Assembly (NCBI GenBank): GCA_036971475.1
Contig: JBAIZL010000005.1
Span: 242,832,323-242,896,322, forward strand
Origin: Prosapia bicincta
Taxonomy: Eukaryota; Arthropoda; Insecta; Hemiptera; Cercopidae
Reading direction: 5' to 3'
Length of the DNA: 64,000 nt
The position numbers and the translations under genes were made by a program. Shown one piece after another: positions 1 to 10,209 of this stretch. The notes beneath the pieces were generated by a model. The model had not been told where the DNA came from. It saw nothing but the letters and a program-made list of their open reading frames with translations, and made no database searches. Positions within the stretch are counted from its first letter, which is position 1. The number at the start of each line of letters is the position of its first letter.

Positions 1-39
1 TTAAAACTTTTTTAGTTTTATAAACAAAAAACACTAAAC

Positions 40-1167
40 TGTAACGGACTAGGTATTTTTCCTTGGGTGAGTATATTTATCAGGGCTTTATTAAAAATAT
101 GTGTTAATTACTAATTAACAAATTAATTACCTTACTTACCCAGGGCTCTATCTAGTTCTCCGTTTCCAGCCAGGCATAATAATGTCTTTCTGTAAACGGT
201 CTTCCGATATCATTGGAAGGTAGAACTAGGTTACTTGAGAATGAAAATATAGAGTTTTAAAAATACAATGTTATACAATTTATTAATCAGTGACAAATTA
301 CAGTAGAACAAAAGACAGCAATGTGTCGAGTAATTATCTTTCAATTACTGCTAGTTATTCCATACATTTGAATTACTTATTGAACTTTAAAATTTATATA
401 TATCGACAAGATAGTAACTTAATATTTTCAATTGAATTTTTAGAAATGAATATTCGAAGGACAATTTCTACCGTTCATGTGTTAACCGTTTATCATTTAA
501 AATTCAACTTAGTAACATTAAAATAAATTTTCTTTGTTATTATCTAAAACGTACCTGGTTTTGCACTAATAAAACATTTTAAAACATATTAAAGATTGCC
601 CATGGCTTTTGGAATCACTGAACACTTAACACATCGCTCTTGCAAATCCGGCGCACTTAAACAAAAAAGATATTAACTTTTATTTATTTGATACACGTAA
701 ATAATCGCTTCTGACTTCTTTTTTTGTTGCGTTAATATAATTTGGTACCGGCCTTGACATCTTAAAATTTGGAATACTGGAAGCTTATAAATTTCTAAGT
801 TAAGTCCGAAATGCCATCACGTGCGTCTCGTTCGGAGACCTTTTGAGAAGTGGAGTTTCTGAAGGGACAAGCTACCGGAACTTTCCCACCCTCGATTATT
901 ATTTCGAATTTTTCGATTGGTGCATTGGATCTGGCGATATCAGACCATGTTTACGTCACACATGAGGTGATGTGGTAATTAGGCTAAGCTACTACTCGTA
1001 CGATATTTTACATTTTTACCCGCTAGGGGTGCTACCATCTATGCTAACTTCACAAAGTGCACCAAGAAACAAAAATTTTCTTTTATATTGGAACGATATA
1101 ATTATTAAATAAAAATCAAATATATAAATGAATTTATATGTAACACCTTATTTTTAAGAGTGTTACA
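40..1167. repeat. Left long terminal repeat
   Basis: This LTR is matched base for base, as far as I read, by 4200-5327 at an offset of 4160. Its terminal inverted hexamer is TGTAAC/GTTACA. A 78-codon ORF occurs in both LTRs (290-526 and 4450-4686), but it resembles no protein I know and is probably chance. Confidence 0.88.
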
Positions 1168-1699
1168 TTTTCTCTTGTCGACCTGAAAAGAAAATTTTTG
1201 TTCGACATTACATCTTATTTCTACTTCAACATTTTATACATGAGTGTGTGCAGTCCCCTTTTACAATTGAACAAAATTTTATACGTACTATAGAAAAAGT
1301 ATAAACAATGACTGGCCAACGGATGTTTTTGTTTACTAACTGTCTCTACTATGGAATGCTTGCCATTCCCTCCTAGCGCTTGACAAATACTACAACGGAA
1401 GCGTATCCGCTTTCTCACACATAGGCTCTTTTACAAAACTACCAGTTTCACAGTGTTCTATTGCAAAGACATTCTACACATTTCACGTTTTAAAACTTTT
1501 TAAAATATCACATACTTTAATTACTTTTAATAAAATCTGACTTCTTGTCAACATTCTGTTTCATAAACTTTTATGAATACAAATTTATATCTTTTCAATT
1601 TTTAAAATCTTTACTCTTTCAATTTCTTATTAATTTTTAATCAAATTACTTCATTATTAAAAAAAATCCTTCAAATCATCTATTATTAAAATTTCTTCG

Positions 1700-3080
1700 A
1701 AATTGTCTCTTTTTGTGTCAACAAACCTAACCTACTAGCCGTATTTATCACAGTCCCCTGCCTGGGATCTGCAAAACTGCTTACTCCCTGTAAGCCACAA
1801 ATTTACCACATTTAAACGACGCTGTGTATTTTCTCAGAAATTCTCTCTCAATTTACATACTAAGATTGCACCATTGCTTTATAACTACTCTGTGTTATTT
1901 TTACAACATTCGTACATCTTATACAAAAAACTCTGGATTTCAAAACCCATATTTTGAATCCAAATACCTTATTTTTAAATCAAATCCCATACTTTGATTT
2001 AAAAACTATACAGCTAGGTGTTGACTCAAAAAGGACTTTACTTCAATTCATTATTCTTATAATTTCATTTAAACATTACTATAATAATTTCATTTTAAAT
2101 TTTGATCAAGCTCTTGTATTAATAAAATAAGAAATGAAACTAAACAGAAACTAGGACTGTACATTCATATACAATTTTTGGTCAAGTGTTTTAGTCTGCT
2201 CGTGTAGTATTGTGTATTTTGAGATTTTTGTCGTCTCTATCTCGTGTAGTAGTGTGTAATTGCATGTCATTGGGCCCTTTCGACACGCAATTATGTAAAT
2301 GTGTCGTCATGATTTTGTAAAATTGCATATCAAGGCACCTCCCATTCTCCTTATTAAACAATTCCCCTTTTAAAAATTAAACAATAACTTGAATTTCTTC
2401 TAACGTTAACTTTTAATACTCTTTTATTCGTTTACTAAATAACCTACCCCTTTCAGAATGTCTCTGTTTCAATTTTAATCGTTTTATGTGAGCTCTTCTA
2501 TATTATTAAAATTATTACCTTATTTGAACAGTACAGACACATGATTAAAAAAAATTTACAATATTTTATATGGACCTTCATATTTTATAGCCAATTTACT
2601 CTGAAATTCTTTTGAGTTTAAATTATTAACCATACATCGTTTTTTATACTCTTTAATGCTACTTCACATTTTGGTTTAAGATTAAAATTACAAGAGTTCT
2701 TTGAAATATCTTTTACTTAAATTTTATTTGAATTTGTCTTACATTATGTGAACAATCCTAACCTCTAATCTAGCTGTATAAACCTGCTCACTTCTTGTAA
2801 GCCACCTAATTACCATATTTGCCCCTGAGTTCATTGTTTCACGACACTTTTGTCTATACAATTTCTACTCTCACTTGGCAAAATTTTAAGCTGTACCATT
2901 GTCTTATAACATCTTTGTTATCTTATACATCTTCAGTACATCTTAACCCTTTCTGAATTTCAAATCCCATACTTTGAAAATTCACTAACTTTATTCTTAA
3001 ATTAAATCCCATACTTTAATTTAGGAATTACATACAGCTAATTGTTCACAACAAAAAAAAAGACTTTATTCAAATCATTA
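1700..3080. repeat. Diverged internal tandem duplication (about 1.03-kb period)
   Basis: Inside the LTR element, 1700-2060 and 2735-3080 share ordered matching blocks: TGTAAGCCAC, an AAATCCCATACTTT-type phrase that recurs twice per unit, and a closing ACAGCTA...GACTTTA segment. The copies are clearly diverged, so the duplication is older than the insertion. The segment is AT-rich and has no coding signal. Confidence 0.6.
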
Positions 3081-3668
3081 TTATTAAATCTTCTTTCAAA
3101 TTTTACATCCTTTTTTAAAAAATCATTTAGGTCGTCTGACATTTTACATTCTAAACTTTCTGCTTTTAAAAACTTTACTTGTCATAAACAATTTTTATTG
3201 TAAGTACCATAACAATTTTGTTTCCTTCTTTAACTTAAAATGATTTTTAAACATTTACTTTGAATTTCTCTGAGAAACTTTACTTATCCAATACATTAAA
3301 TTAACAGGATCGGCTTTACAAATTTTTGTCTTTGGCTATCTTTCTTATTACATATACTGTACTGTCCGTTTTAAAACTTACATTTATAATTTTTTTTGTT
3401 CGAAAATTAACTCGTCTTTTACTAACTTATTTATTTTTAAATCGCTATACATTTTATTTATTTGAAAATAACTTTACTATACACTGACGAGTATTTTTAA
3501 GGAGGGCTGCACAACTTAAATAATTAACACATGAATGGCATTAATCTTTAGAATTCGTTAGCAGTAATTATCATTCAACTTTTTAATTAATAAATTTTTC
3601 GAAAACAAGCAGAGTATAAGACTTACATTTTAGAAAACAACAAAAAAAAACAGCAGTAATTTAAATTC

Positions 3669-4205
3669 AGCAGAGTCGCGCATTTGTAACGGTTTGATTT
3701 TAGGAACAAACAAAACAAGCAGAGTGGCGCATTTGTAACATTTGAGGTTACTTGGGAAATGGAATATGAATTTTTAAAAATACAATTGAAAATATTAAGT
3801 TACTATCTTGTCGATATATATAAATTTTAAAGTTCAATAAGTAATTCAAATGTATGGAATAACTAGCAGTAATTGAAAGATAATTACTCGACACATTGCT
3901 GTCTTTTGTTCTACTGTAATTTGTCACTGATTAATAAATTGTATAACATTGTATTTTTAAAACTCTATATTTTCATTCTCAAGTAACCTAGTTCTACCTT
4001 CCAATGATATCGGAAGACCGTTTACAGAAAGACATTATTATGCCTGGCTGGAAACGGAGAACTAGATAGAGCCCTGGGTAAGTAAGGTAATTAATTTGTT
4101 AATTAGTAATTAACACATATTTTTAATAAAGCCCTGATAAATATACTCACCCAAGGAAAAATACCTAGTCCGTATATATATAAAGCAGAGTTGCGCATTT
4201 GTAAC
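3669..4205. repeat. Triplicated LTR-junction motif
   Basis: AGCAGAGT followed by a GCGCATTTGTAAC-type sequence occurs at about 3669-3692, 3718-3739 and 4184-4205. The last copy directly abuts the right LTR start (TGTAAC at 4200), so the first two look like extra, truncated interior-to-LTR junctions. They could be relics of nested or aborted strand-transfer events. Confidence 0.6.
3766..4172. repeat. Inverted copy of the LTR 5' part
   Basis: The reverse complement of LTR positions 45-451 lies just before the right LTR. Position 45+k pairs with 4172-k, and likewise with the right LTR at 4205-4611. The outer ~300 bp look identical and the inner end (3766-3790) diverges. Together with the right LTR it forms a ~400-bp hairpin around a ~32-nt spacer. 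Confidence 0.85.
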
Positions 4206-5327
4206 GGACTAGGTATTTTTCCTTGGGTGAGTATATTTATCAGGGCTTTATTAAAAATATGTGTTAATTACTAATTAACAAATTAATTACCTTACTTACC
4301 CAGGGCTCTATCTAGTTCTCCGTTTCCAGCCAGGCATAATAATGTCTTTCTGTAAACGGTCTTCCGATATCATTGGAAGGTAGAACTAGGTTACTTGAGA
4401 ATGAAAATATAGAGTTTTAAAAATACAATGTTATACAATTTATTAATCAGTGACAAATTACAGTAGAACAAAAGACAGCAATGTGTCGAGTAATTATCTT
4501 TCAATTACTGCTAGTTATTCCATACATTTGAATTACTTATTGAACTTTAAAATTTATATATATCGACAAGATAGTAACTTAATATTTTCAATTGAATTTT
4601 TAGAAATGAATATTCGAAGGACAATTTCTACCGTTCATGTGTTAACCGTTTATCATTTAAAATTCAACTTAGTAACATTAAAATAAATTTTCTTTGTTAT
4701 TATCTAAAACGTACCTGGTTTTGCACTAATAAAACATTTTAAAACATATTAAAGATTGCCCATGGCTTTTGGAATCACTGAACACTTAACACATCGCTCT
4801 TGCAAATCCGGCGCACTTAAACAAAAAAGATATTAACTTTTATTTATTTGATACACGTAAATAATCGCTTCTGACTTCTTTTTTTGTTGCGTTAATATAA
4901 TTTGGTACCGGCCTTGACATCTTAAAATTTGGAATACTGGAAGCTTATAAATTTCTAAGTTAAGTCCGAAATGCCATCACGTGCGTCTCGTTCGGAGACC
5001 TTTTGAGAAGTGGAGTTTCTGAAGGGACAAGCTACCGGAACTTTCCCACCCTCGATTATTATTTCGAATTTTTCGATTGGTGCATTGGATCTGGCGATAT
5101 CAGACCATGTTTACGTCACACATGAGGTGATGTGGTAATTAGGCTAAGCTACTACTCGTACGATATTTTACATTTTTACCCGCTAGGGGTGCTACCATCT
5201 ATGCTAACTTCACAAAGTGCACCAAGAAACAAAAATTTTCTTTTATATTGGAACGATATAATTATTAAATAAAAATCAAATATATAAATGAATTTATATG
5301 TAACACCTTATTTTTAAGAGTGTTACA
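4200..5327. repeat. Right long terminal repeat
   Basis: Second copy of the 1128-bp LTR. It ends GTTACA and is followed immediately by the AAAC target duplication at 5328-5331. Confidence 0.88.
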
Positions 5328-5489
5328 AAACATAATTCCTTTTTTCGCAGTTTTTTAATGTAGACCACTTGCAAATAAATTTAGGTATATTTACTATGTG
5401 ATTTTAAATTAGCAATGAAGTATATATAATTTTATTGAGAACATTATTTACACCCCATGAGAAACGTTATCCTATATCTATAGTTACGA

Positions 5490-5695
5490 CCACGTGACCA
5501 TGCACTTGGTCTTCAGAGATCGCAGTAGGCGAGACGGGAGGTAGAAGATCAGTGTAAATCCTTTCCTACAAACATGATAAGGATTCTCAAAACACTGGCT
5601 TGCATAAGACGGTCGATATTAGATTAATTAGCTTCGGTGTGAAATAACAAACATTCTTGAAATATGTGTAGACATGCAGAAGCTGTTCAACATTC
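5490..5695 (+). repeat. Dispersed repeat, copy 1
   Basis: This stretch is similar to 61570-61770. Shared ordered blocks include CAGTAGG, GGGAGGTAGA, TTTCCTACAAACATGATAAGGA, CAAAACACTG and TGTGTAGACA. No ORF was recognised. It lies between the LTR element and the LINE; the remainder of 5328-5908 holds nothing I can identify. Confidence 0.6.
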
Positions 5696-5920
5696 TCAAT
5701 ATATAACATGTTTTCAGAAATGGTAGCAGACGCAAGGCACAGTGCACGGTTATGTGGTTCACAATATAAATGAAGTAAACATTTGTATAAATCATTTATT
5801 TCCTGGCATTTTGTTAGAAGCCTAGAAACAGTACCATATCTAGAGCTCTTTGCAAAGTTGTGGTTATGTTTACTTTGAGCCTATTCGTCGGATAAGGAGT
5901 TTCTTGTCCTTTAATTTAAA

Positions 5921-5950
5921 AACTTACTTCTTACTTCTTACTTCTTATTA
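5921..5950 (-). repeat. LINE 3' tail, 7-bp tandem repeat
   Basis: ACTTCTT is repeated three times at 5926-5946 (AAGAAGT on the coding strand). The ORF stop codon TAA (5950-5948) overlaps the tail, so there is virtually no 3' UTR. A short tandem-repeat tail rather than poly(A) is typical of I-type LINEs. Confidence 0.8.
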
Positions 5951-8900
5951 CGAGCTTCCAAGGTTGGCCTCGATGGCTCGATGTCTCCTATACACACACT
6001 CTGCCAATGACCAGAAACAACTTTCTTTCAAGATTCTGTCCAGGGTACATTCCCGTCCTAGTTGCTTTATCAAGGGACTCCTTGTTGCTGCTGTTACAGG
6101 ACACTTCAAAAGTATGTGCTCTAATGTTTCCTCTTCTTGCTTGCACACTCCACAGATAGAGTCGTTAGTAATATGAAACCTTTTCAAATATGTATTGGTG
6201 ACAATGTGTCCCATACGAGCTCGTGCCGCAAAAGATGCCACTGAACGTGATAATGACTTGAAGATCTTTGGATCATTAGGTTGTTTTTGTAATGAATAAT
6301 ATTCGCGCCCAGTATTGCATTCTCTCCATTTCTTTCTCCAACAGATGTGAGATTCTTTATCAACTGCCTCTTTGCAATTATTTAAGGAGTAACAACTTTC
6401 AGGAGATGGAAACAAGTTGCAAGACGCCTTGGCAGATCTGTCAGCTTCCTCATTCCCAGGAACACCACAATGACTGGGGATCCATTGAAATACAATATTT
6501 TTCTGTTCTAAGTTTTTTAACAATTTAGTTATTTCAGATGTTCGAAAATGGTAGTCTGTAGTGTGCTGTACTTGAAGGGCTTGAAGGGCCGACCTGGAAT
6601 CGGTAAGAATGCAGATGTTCTGTGCATCCATAGTATTGCTAAAAACCAAAGCAGCATTTAAGGCCATCAATTCAGCATTCATACTTGAAGAGGAATCGCA
6701 GGGCACATAGTAATCCTCGTTTAATTCTGGACAATGAAAAGCTGCACCTCCCCTATGGTTCTCTTTATCAACGGAACCATCTGTGTAGATTTTTACAAAG
6801 TTGTTATATGTGGTGTTTATCAATTCCATAGCGACAGATTTTAGTAGGTGAGGTGAATCTTCTTTTGTGAGTGAACCAGGAATTTCAAGATTGGTTTTTA
6901 TTGGGATTCGAAGCCAGGGTTGTTGTTCCAAAACAACTGGAATTTTTTCTGATTCCATTGTGTTTAATGATTCGCAGGGTTTGTTATGATGGTAGAACAG
7001 TGACTGTCGGATGTTAGTTACCAATGCAATGTTAGAAAGAGTGTTAAGTGAAATTGCCTTCATCTGAAAATGTTTCTTCCACATTCTGTTTTTTATATAT
7101 AAGTCAAAGGGCATGACTGACAGTTCAATTTCCATAGACTGTATACTTGTGGTTTTTGGACAACCCAAACAAATCCTCAGAGATGAGTTCTGTAATATTT
7201 GTAATTTTCGAATATGAGTTTCAGCTGTTCCACCCCAAACTTCACAACAATACATGATTTTTGATCTTACAAAGGACAAATAAAAATTCCTTAATATATA
7301 TGTATCTGCTCCCCATACCCTGCTGGCTATAACTTTCAACGCTTTTATTCTATTTGCACATTTGTCCGCTATGAAATTGACATGTTCTTTCCACAGTAGT
7401 TTTGGATCTAGTTTAATACCCAGAAGTACAGGATTTGGGTTATGCCGCAGTACGTTTCCATTTAAGTTTATAACTGGTTTATAGTTTTTGTGCAAGTATC
7501 GCCTGGAGAAGAAGCATACTTCAGTTTTTGATAGTGAAATGGTTAGTCCCCATTTTTCAGACCACTCAGAGATTTTGGTAAGTGCCTTTTCCAGTTGGTG
7601 AGTAGAAGCAGTTGGGTCTTTATCAGTGGCCCAGATAGTGACATCATCTGCAAAAATAGCCATGCCGATGCCTGGAAGGTCTATATTCCCTAAATTTTGC
7701 ATCATTATGTTAAAAAGAGTAGGACTAATGACTGACCCCTGTGGTATTCCGTTTAGAGTACATTCTTCTTCAGAGTAGGTATCATTGATCTTAGTTTTAA
7801 TTTTCCTATCCTTAAGGAAGTCTACAATGTATTTCAATATCCTCCCTTTTAAACCGATTTCCATACACTGCGAAATAATAGATATGCGTGAGACCTTATC
7901 AAAGGCTGCTTCGAAATCGATGAACACCGCTGATGTACACATTTTGTTTGAGAATCCGGTATATATACTTTCTGTAAAGTTTAGTAAAGCATCACAGGTG
8001 CTTCGTTTAGGTCTGAACCCGAAAAGACATGAACCCAGCAGATTATAATTTTCAAGCCTCCAAGTTAAGCGGTTATTAACCAGTCTCTCCAAAAGTTTAC
8101 CGAGACATGATGTCAAGGCTATAGGCCTGTAAGAAGAAGCAAGTTCAGGAGATTTTCCTGGTTTTACAAGTGGAATAATTATAGCCTGTTTCCATTCTTG
8201 TGGTATGTTACCTGTCTCCCAGATTTGTGTAAAATTGCATCTTATTTCTTCCATAAATGACTCAGAACAATGCTGTAACATTAAATTATGAATGTTATCT
8301 TCTCCTGGCGTAGATGACTTCAATTGTGCTACTGCAGCCTTCATTTCAGTTTCTGTGAAAGGTTTATCACAGACATCTGTTTTGGAAATTGCTTCATTCA
8401 AAGTTGTAAGAAAGCGGTTTTTCTCATTCTTCAGATGAGTCGGCCAATTTTCCTCAATACCTGACTTTTTGACATATAATTTGTTGAATACATTAGCAAT
8501 GTCATTATCATTAGTAGTTATGATCCCATCCGGATTTGTGATCTGATAGATTTTATTATCAGGTTTTCCCTGAATTGCTTTAAATCTTTTCCATACAGCT
8601 GAGCAAGGTGTGTTTGAGTTGATGCTACCTATGAAGTCATGCCAAGAGGTCCTTTTAGCCTCTTTTATAGCTCTCTTACATTTAGCCGATGCCTGGTTGT
8701 ATTTGCTTCTATTTTCGGGTGTTCTAAATTTCTTCCACATTTTTCTGGCTTTTTGTCTTTCTAATCTAAGGAGGGATATTCTCTTATTCCACCAAATGTT
8801 ACTAGGCTTTTGTTTATTTTTATTTACCTTAATGCTAGGGATACTTTCCGAGGCAGCAATCATTAGTTTCTGTACAATGTTTTCTGTATTACTTTCTGTG

Positions 8901-10048
8901 CAGTTTACTGTGTTATTAGTAAGATGTCTAAATAGGGGCCAATTTGCATCTTTTATTTTATGTTGCGTAGTAATAACTCTATGTGCATTAACATTTCCCT
9001 CTTTACTGTCGATATTAAAATATACTGGGAAGTGGTCACTAATTAGATCTTTACCCACATACCAATTACTGATTATGTCTAACAGATCTGGAGAAGACAG
9101 GGTAAGGTCCAATGTACTCAATGATCCTGTACTTGGTGACTGGTATGTTGGTTCCTTGTTTTCGTTTACAAGTACCAAATTGGAGTTCACAATCCATTCG
9201 TAAACTATTAGGCCATTCCTGTTGTCATTTCCTTTATTCCAAGAGCCATGTCTAGCATTAAAATCACCCATGATAAGGAGACATTTATCTGAAATCAGTA
9301 ATTTTTGAAGTTCCTCATCAGTTACTAATTGATTAGGAATATACACGTTGACTACTCTTATATTAACATCTTGGTTAATAGTTATGTCGCAGCTAAGTGC
9401 TTCCATATTTGTGGTGGTGATAGATTGATGACTTCTAACAACTATAGATTTATGTATCAAAGTTATGACACCACCACCTCTGCCATTTGCTCGTGAATTG
9501 TTAAAAATATTAAAATTCTTGAAACGAGGGTGCCGCTTTTCGTCTACAGGCAACCATGCCTCTTGAACACATATAACCTTAGCATTACTCAAATCCAATT
9601 CTTGTTTCAACTCTTCTATTTTATTCATCAAGGAGCGGGCATTCCAGTGCAAAAATTTCTGAGATTGATATTTAATGTGTGAATTATGCAGGTCTTTTGT
9701 TTTTCTCTCACGTTCATTAAAGTTTGTACCCAATGATATATGTTGTTTCATCTTCTCATCTTTTGACTTTTTCTTCATTTGGATATGCATTTCTACTGCC
9801 TGCTTTCTGCTATGACACCATATTTCGATTCTTTTATTTTTTCCCACTCCTCGATTTCTCATAATAATATTTCTATCTATTCCATATAATTCTCTTACAC
9901 ATTCAATGTGCTCGTCCTTGATATTCCAGATGTTTACTTTAAGACGATCAGGATGATTATTTCTTTGCTTATTATAACAGAAAGCAGTCCCCACCCGGAG
10001 ATCCGATTGGGGGACTAATACTCCGGAATGTTTTACTCTCTGATTCAT
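5948..10048 (-). CDS. LINE polyprotein: endonuclease, reverse transcriptase, RNase H
   Basis: The 1366-residue product copies its own RNA at a nicked target. Residues 1-125 are basic and unassigned. The apurinic-type endonuclease (about 130-355) shows WNARSL, QEAWL, GRGGG, MGDFNARH and SDHFPV. The reverse transcriptase (about 600-870) shows YRPIALTS, FGFRPKRST, VFIDFEAAFDKV, GIPQGSVISP and the catalytic FADD box. RNase H (about 1125-1250) shows YTDGS, MNAELMAL, LTDSRSAL and WIPSHCGVPGNEEAD. The C terminus carries a CxxC...HxxxxC zinc-knuckle-like motif (CGVCKQEEETLEHILLKC). No key residue is missing and no frameshift is seen. A three-codon upstream ORF (ATGGCAGAATGA, 10056-10045) overlaps the start as ATGA, so the main ATG might be reached by reinitiation. 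It lies outside the cadherin exons seen here. Confidence 0.95.
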   Translation of the reverse strand: MNQRVKHSGVLVPQSDLRVGTAFCYNKQRNNHPDRLKVNIWNIKDEHIECVRELYGIDRNIIMRNRGVGKNKRIEIWCHSRKQAVEMHIQMKKKSKDEKMKQHISLGTNFNERERKTKDLHNSHIKYQSQKFLHWNARSLMNKIEELKQELDLSNAKVICVQEAWLPVDEKRHPRFKNFNIFNNSRANGRGGGVITLIHKSIVVRSHQSITTTNMEALSCDITINQDVNIRVVNVYIPNQLVTDEELQKLLISDKCLLIMGDFNARHGSWNKGNDNRNGLIVYEWIVNSNLVLVNENKEPTYQSPSTGSLSTLDLTLSSPDLLDIISNWYVGKDLISDHFPVYFNIDSKEGNVNAHRVITTQHKIKDANWPLFRHLTNNTVNCTESNTENIVQKLMIAASESIPSIKVNKNKQKPSNIWWNKRISLLRLERQKARKMWKKFRTPENRSKYNQASAKCKRAIKEAKRTSWHDFIGSINSNTPCSAVWKRFKAIQGKPDNKIYQITNPDGIITTNDNDIANVFNKLYVKKSGIEENWPTHLKNEKNRFLTTLNEAISKTDVCDKPFTETEMKAAVAQLKSSTPGEDNIHNLMLQHCSESFMEEIRCNFTQIWETGNIPQEWKQAIIIPLVKPGKSPELASSYRPIALTSCLGKLLERLVNNRLTWRLENYNLLGSCLFGFRPKRSTCDALLNFTESIYTGFSNKMCTSAVFIDFEAAFDKVSRISIISQCMEIGLKGRILKYIVDFLKDRKIKTKINDTYSEEECTLNGIPQGSVISPTLFNIMMQNLGNIDLPGIGMAIFADDVTIWATDKDPTASTHQLEKALTKISEWSEKWGLTISLSKTEVCFFSRRYLHKNYKPVINLNGNVLRHNPNPVLLGIKLDPKLLWKEHVNFIADKCANRIKALKVIASRVWGADTYILRNFYLSFVRSKIMYCCEVWGGTAETHIRKLQILQNSSLRICLGCPKTTSIQSMEIELSVMPFDLYIKNRMWKKHFQMKAISLNTLSNIALVTNIRQSLFYHHNKPCESLNTMESEKIPVVLEQQPWLRIPIKTNLEIPGSLTKEDSPHLLKSVAMELINTTYNNFVKIYTDGSVDKENHRGGAAFHCPELNEDYYVPCDSSSSMNAELMALNAALVFSNTMDAQNICILTDSRSALQALQVQHTTDYHFRTSEITKLLKNLEQKNIVFQWIPSHCGVPGNEEADRSAKASCNLFPSPESCYSLNNCKEAVDKESHICWRKKWRECNTGREYYSLQKQPNDPKIFKSLSRSVASFAARARMGHIVTNTYLKRFHITNDSICGVCKQEEETLEHILLKCPVTAATRSPLIKQLGRECTLDRILKESCFWSLAECVYRRHRAIEANLGSS

Positions 10049-10101
10049 TCTGCCATATTTGTGTATGTATTAGGGGGCTGCAGTGGTCTTATGCAGCTTC
10101 T

Positions 10102-10196
10102 GTGGACACCTCTTAGTTCACTTGGGTTTGCTTAAGCTAATGGAATTCCAAGTTTAAGCCCCCTCACCGCGTCAAGGTGAGTGTCCACGAGGGGGC
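10102..10196 (-). ncRNA. HDV-like self-cleaving ribozyme at the LINE 5' end
   Basis: Read on the minus strand, the LINE begins with the nested double pseudoknot of HDV-like ribozymes. P1 is GCCCCC (10196-10191) with GGGGGC (10163-10158). P2 is GUGGACAC (10188-10181) with GUGUCCAC (10109-10102), 8 bp perfect. P3 is UCACC/GGUGA around the 7-nt loop UUGACGC. P4 is ACUUGG (10153-10148) with CCAAGU (10125-10120). J4/2 reads GAACUAAGAG, with CUAA matching the catalytic C-N-A-A pattern (candidate catalytic C at 10116). Cleavage would fall just 5' of G10196, the element boundary. P1.1 is weak. Such ribozymes are known at the 5' ends of R2, RTE, Baggins and L1Tc elements; function here is inferred. 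Confidence 0.8.
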
Positions 10197-10209
10197 TTTA
10201 ATTTAAAAA

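Larger units (their letters stand above)
40..5327. mobile_element. LTR retrotransposon without recognisable ORFs (non-autonomous)
   Basis: Two direct repeats of 1128 bp (40-1167 and 4200-5327) begin TGTAAC and end GTTACA, so they have the TG...CA ends of LTRs. The element is flanked by the 4-bp target duplication AAAC (36-39 and 5328-5331), which supports a real integrase-mediated insertion. The LTRs look identical wherever I compared them, suggesting a recent insertion. The 3.0-kb interior has no long ORF and no gag, protease, reverse transcriptase or integrase motif that I can see, so the element must be mobilised in trans. Orientation cannot be fixed without coding sequence. The interior also holds a diverged tandem duplication and an inverted LTR fragment, listed separately. 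Confidence 0.85.
5923..10196 (-). mobile_element. Full-length LINE (non-LTR retrotransposon) with RNase H
   Basis: The insertion is bounded by a 13-14 bp target-site duplication CTTTAATTTAAAAA, at 5909-5922 on the left and 10196-10209 on the right (whether the C is target or element is ambiguous). On the minus strand the order is an HDV-like ribozyme (10196-10102), a short 5' UTR, one long ORF (10048-5948), and a simple-repeat 3' tail. The ORF is unbroken and the duplication is perfect, so this looks like a recent, possibly still active insertion. Domain order and the RNase H place it near the I / ingi / LOA-like LINEs. Unlike the I factor, I see no separate ORF1. Confidence 0.92.

Noticed and set aside
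290..526. Identical 78-codon ORF in both LTRs
   Set aside because: Duplication follows from the LTR repeat; composition and lack of motifs give no coding support.
1221..1418. Minus-strand 65-codon ORF with two cysteines next to the left LTR
   Set aside because: No zinc-knuckle spacing, no gag context, and short length.
5850..9203. Plus-strand ORFs within the LINE
   Set aside because: They are antisense shadows of the 1366-codon minus-strand ORF.
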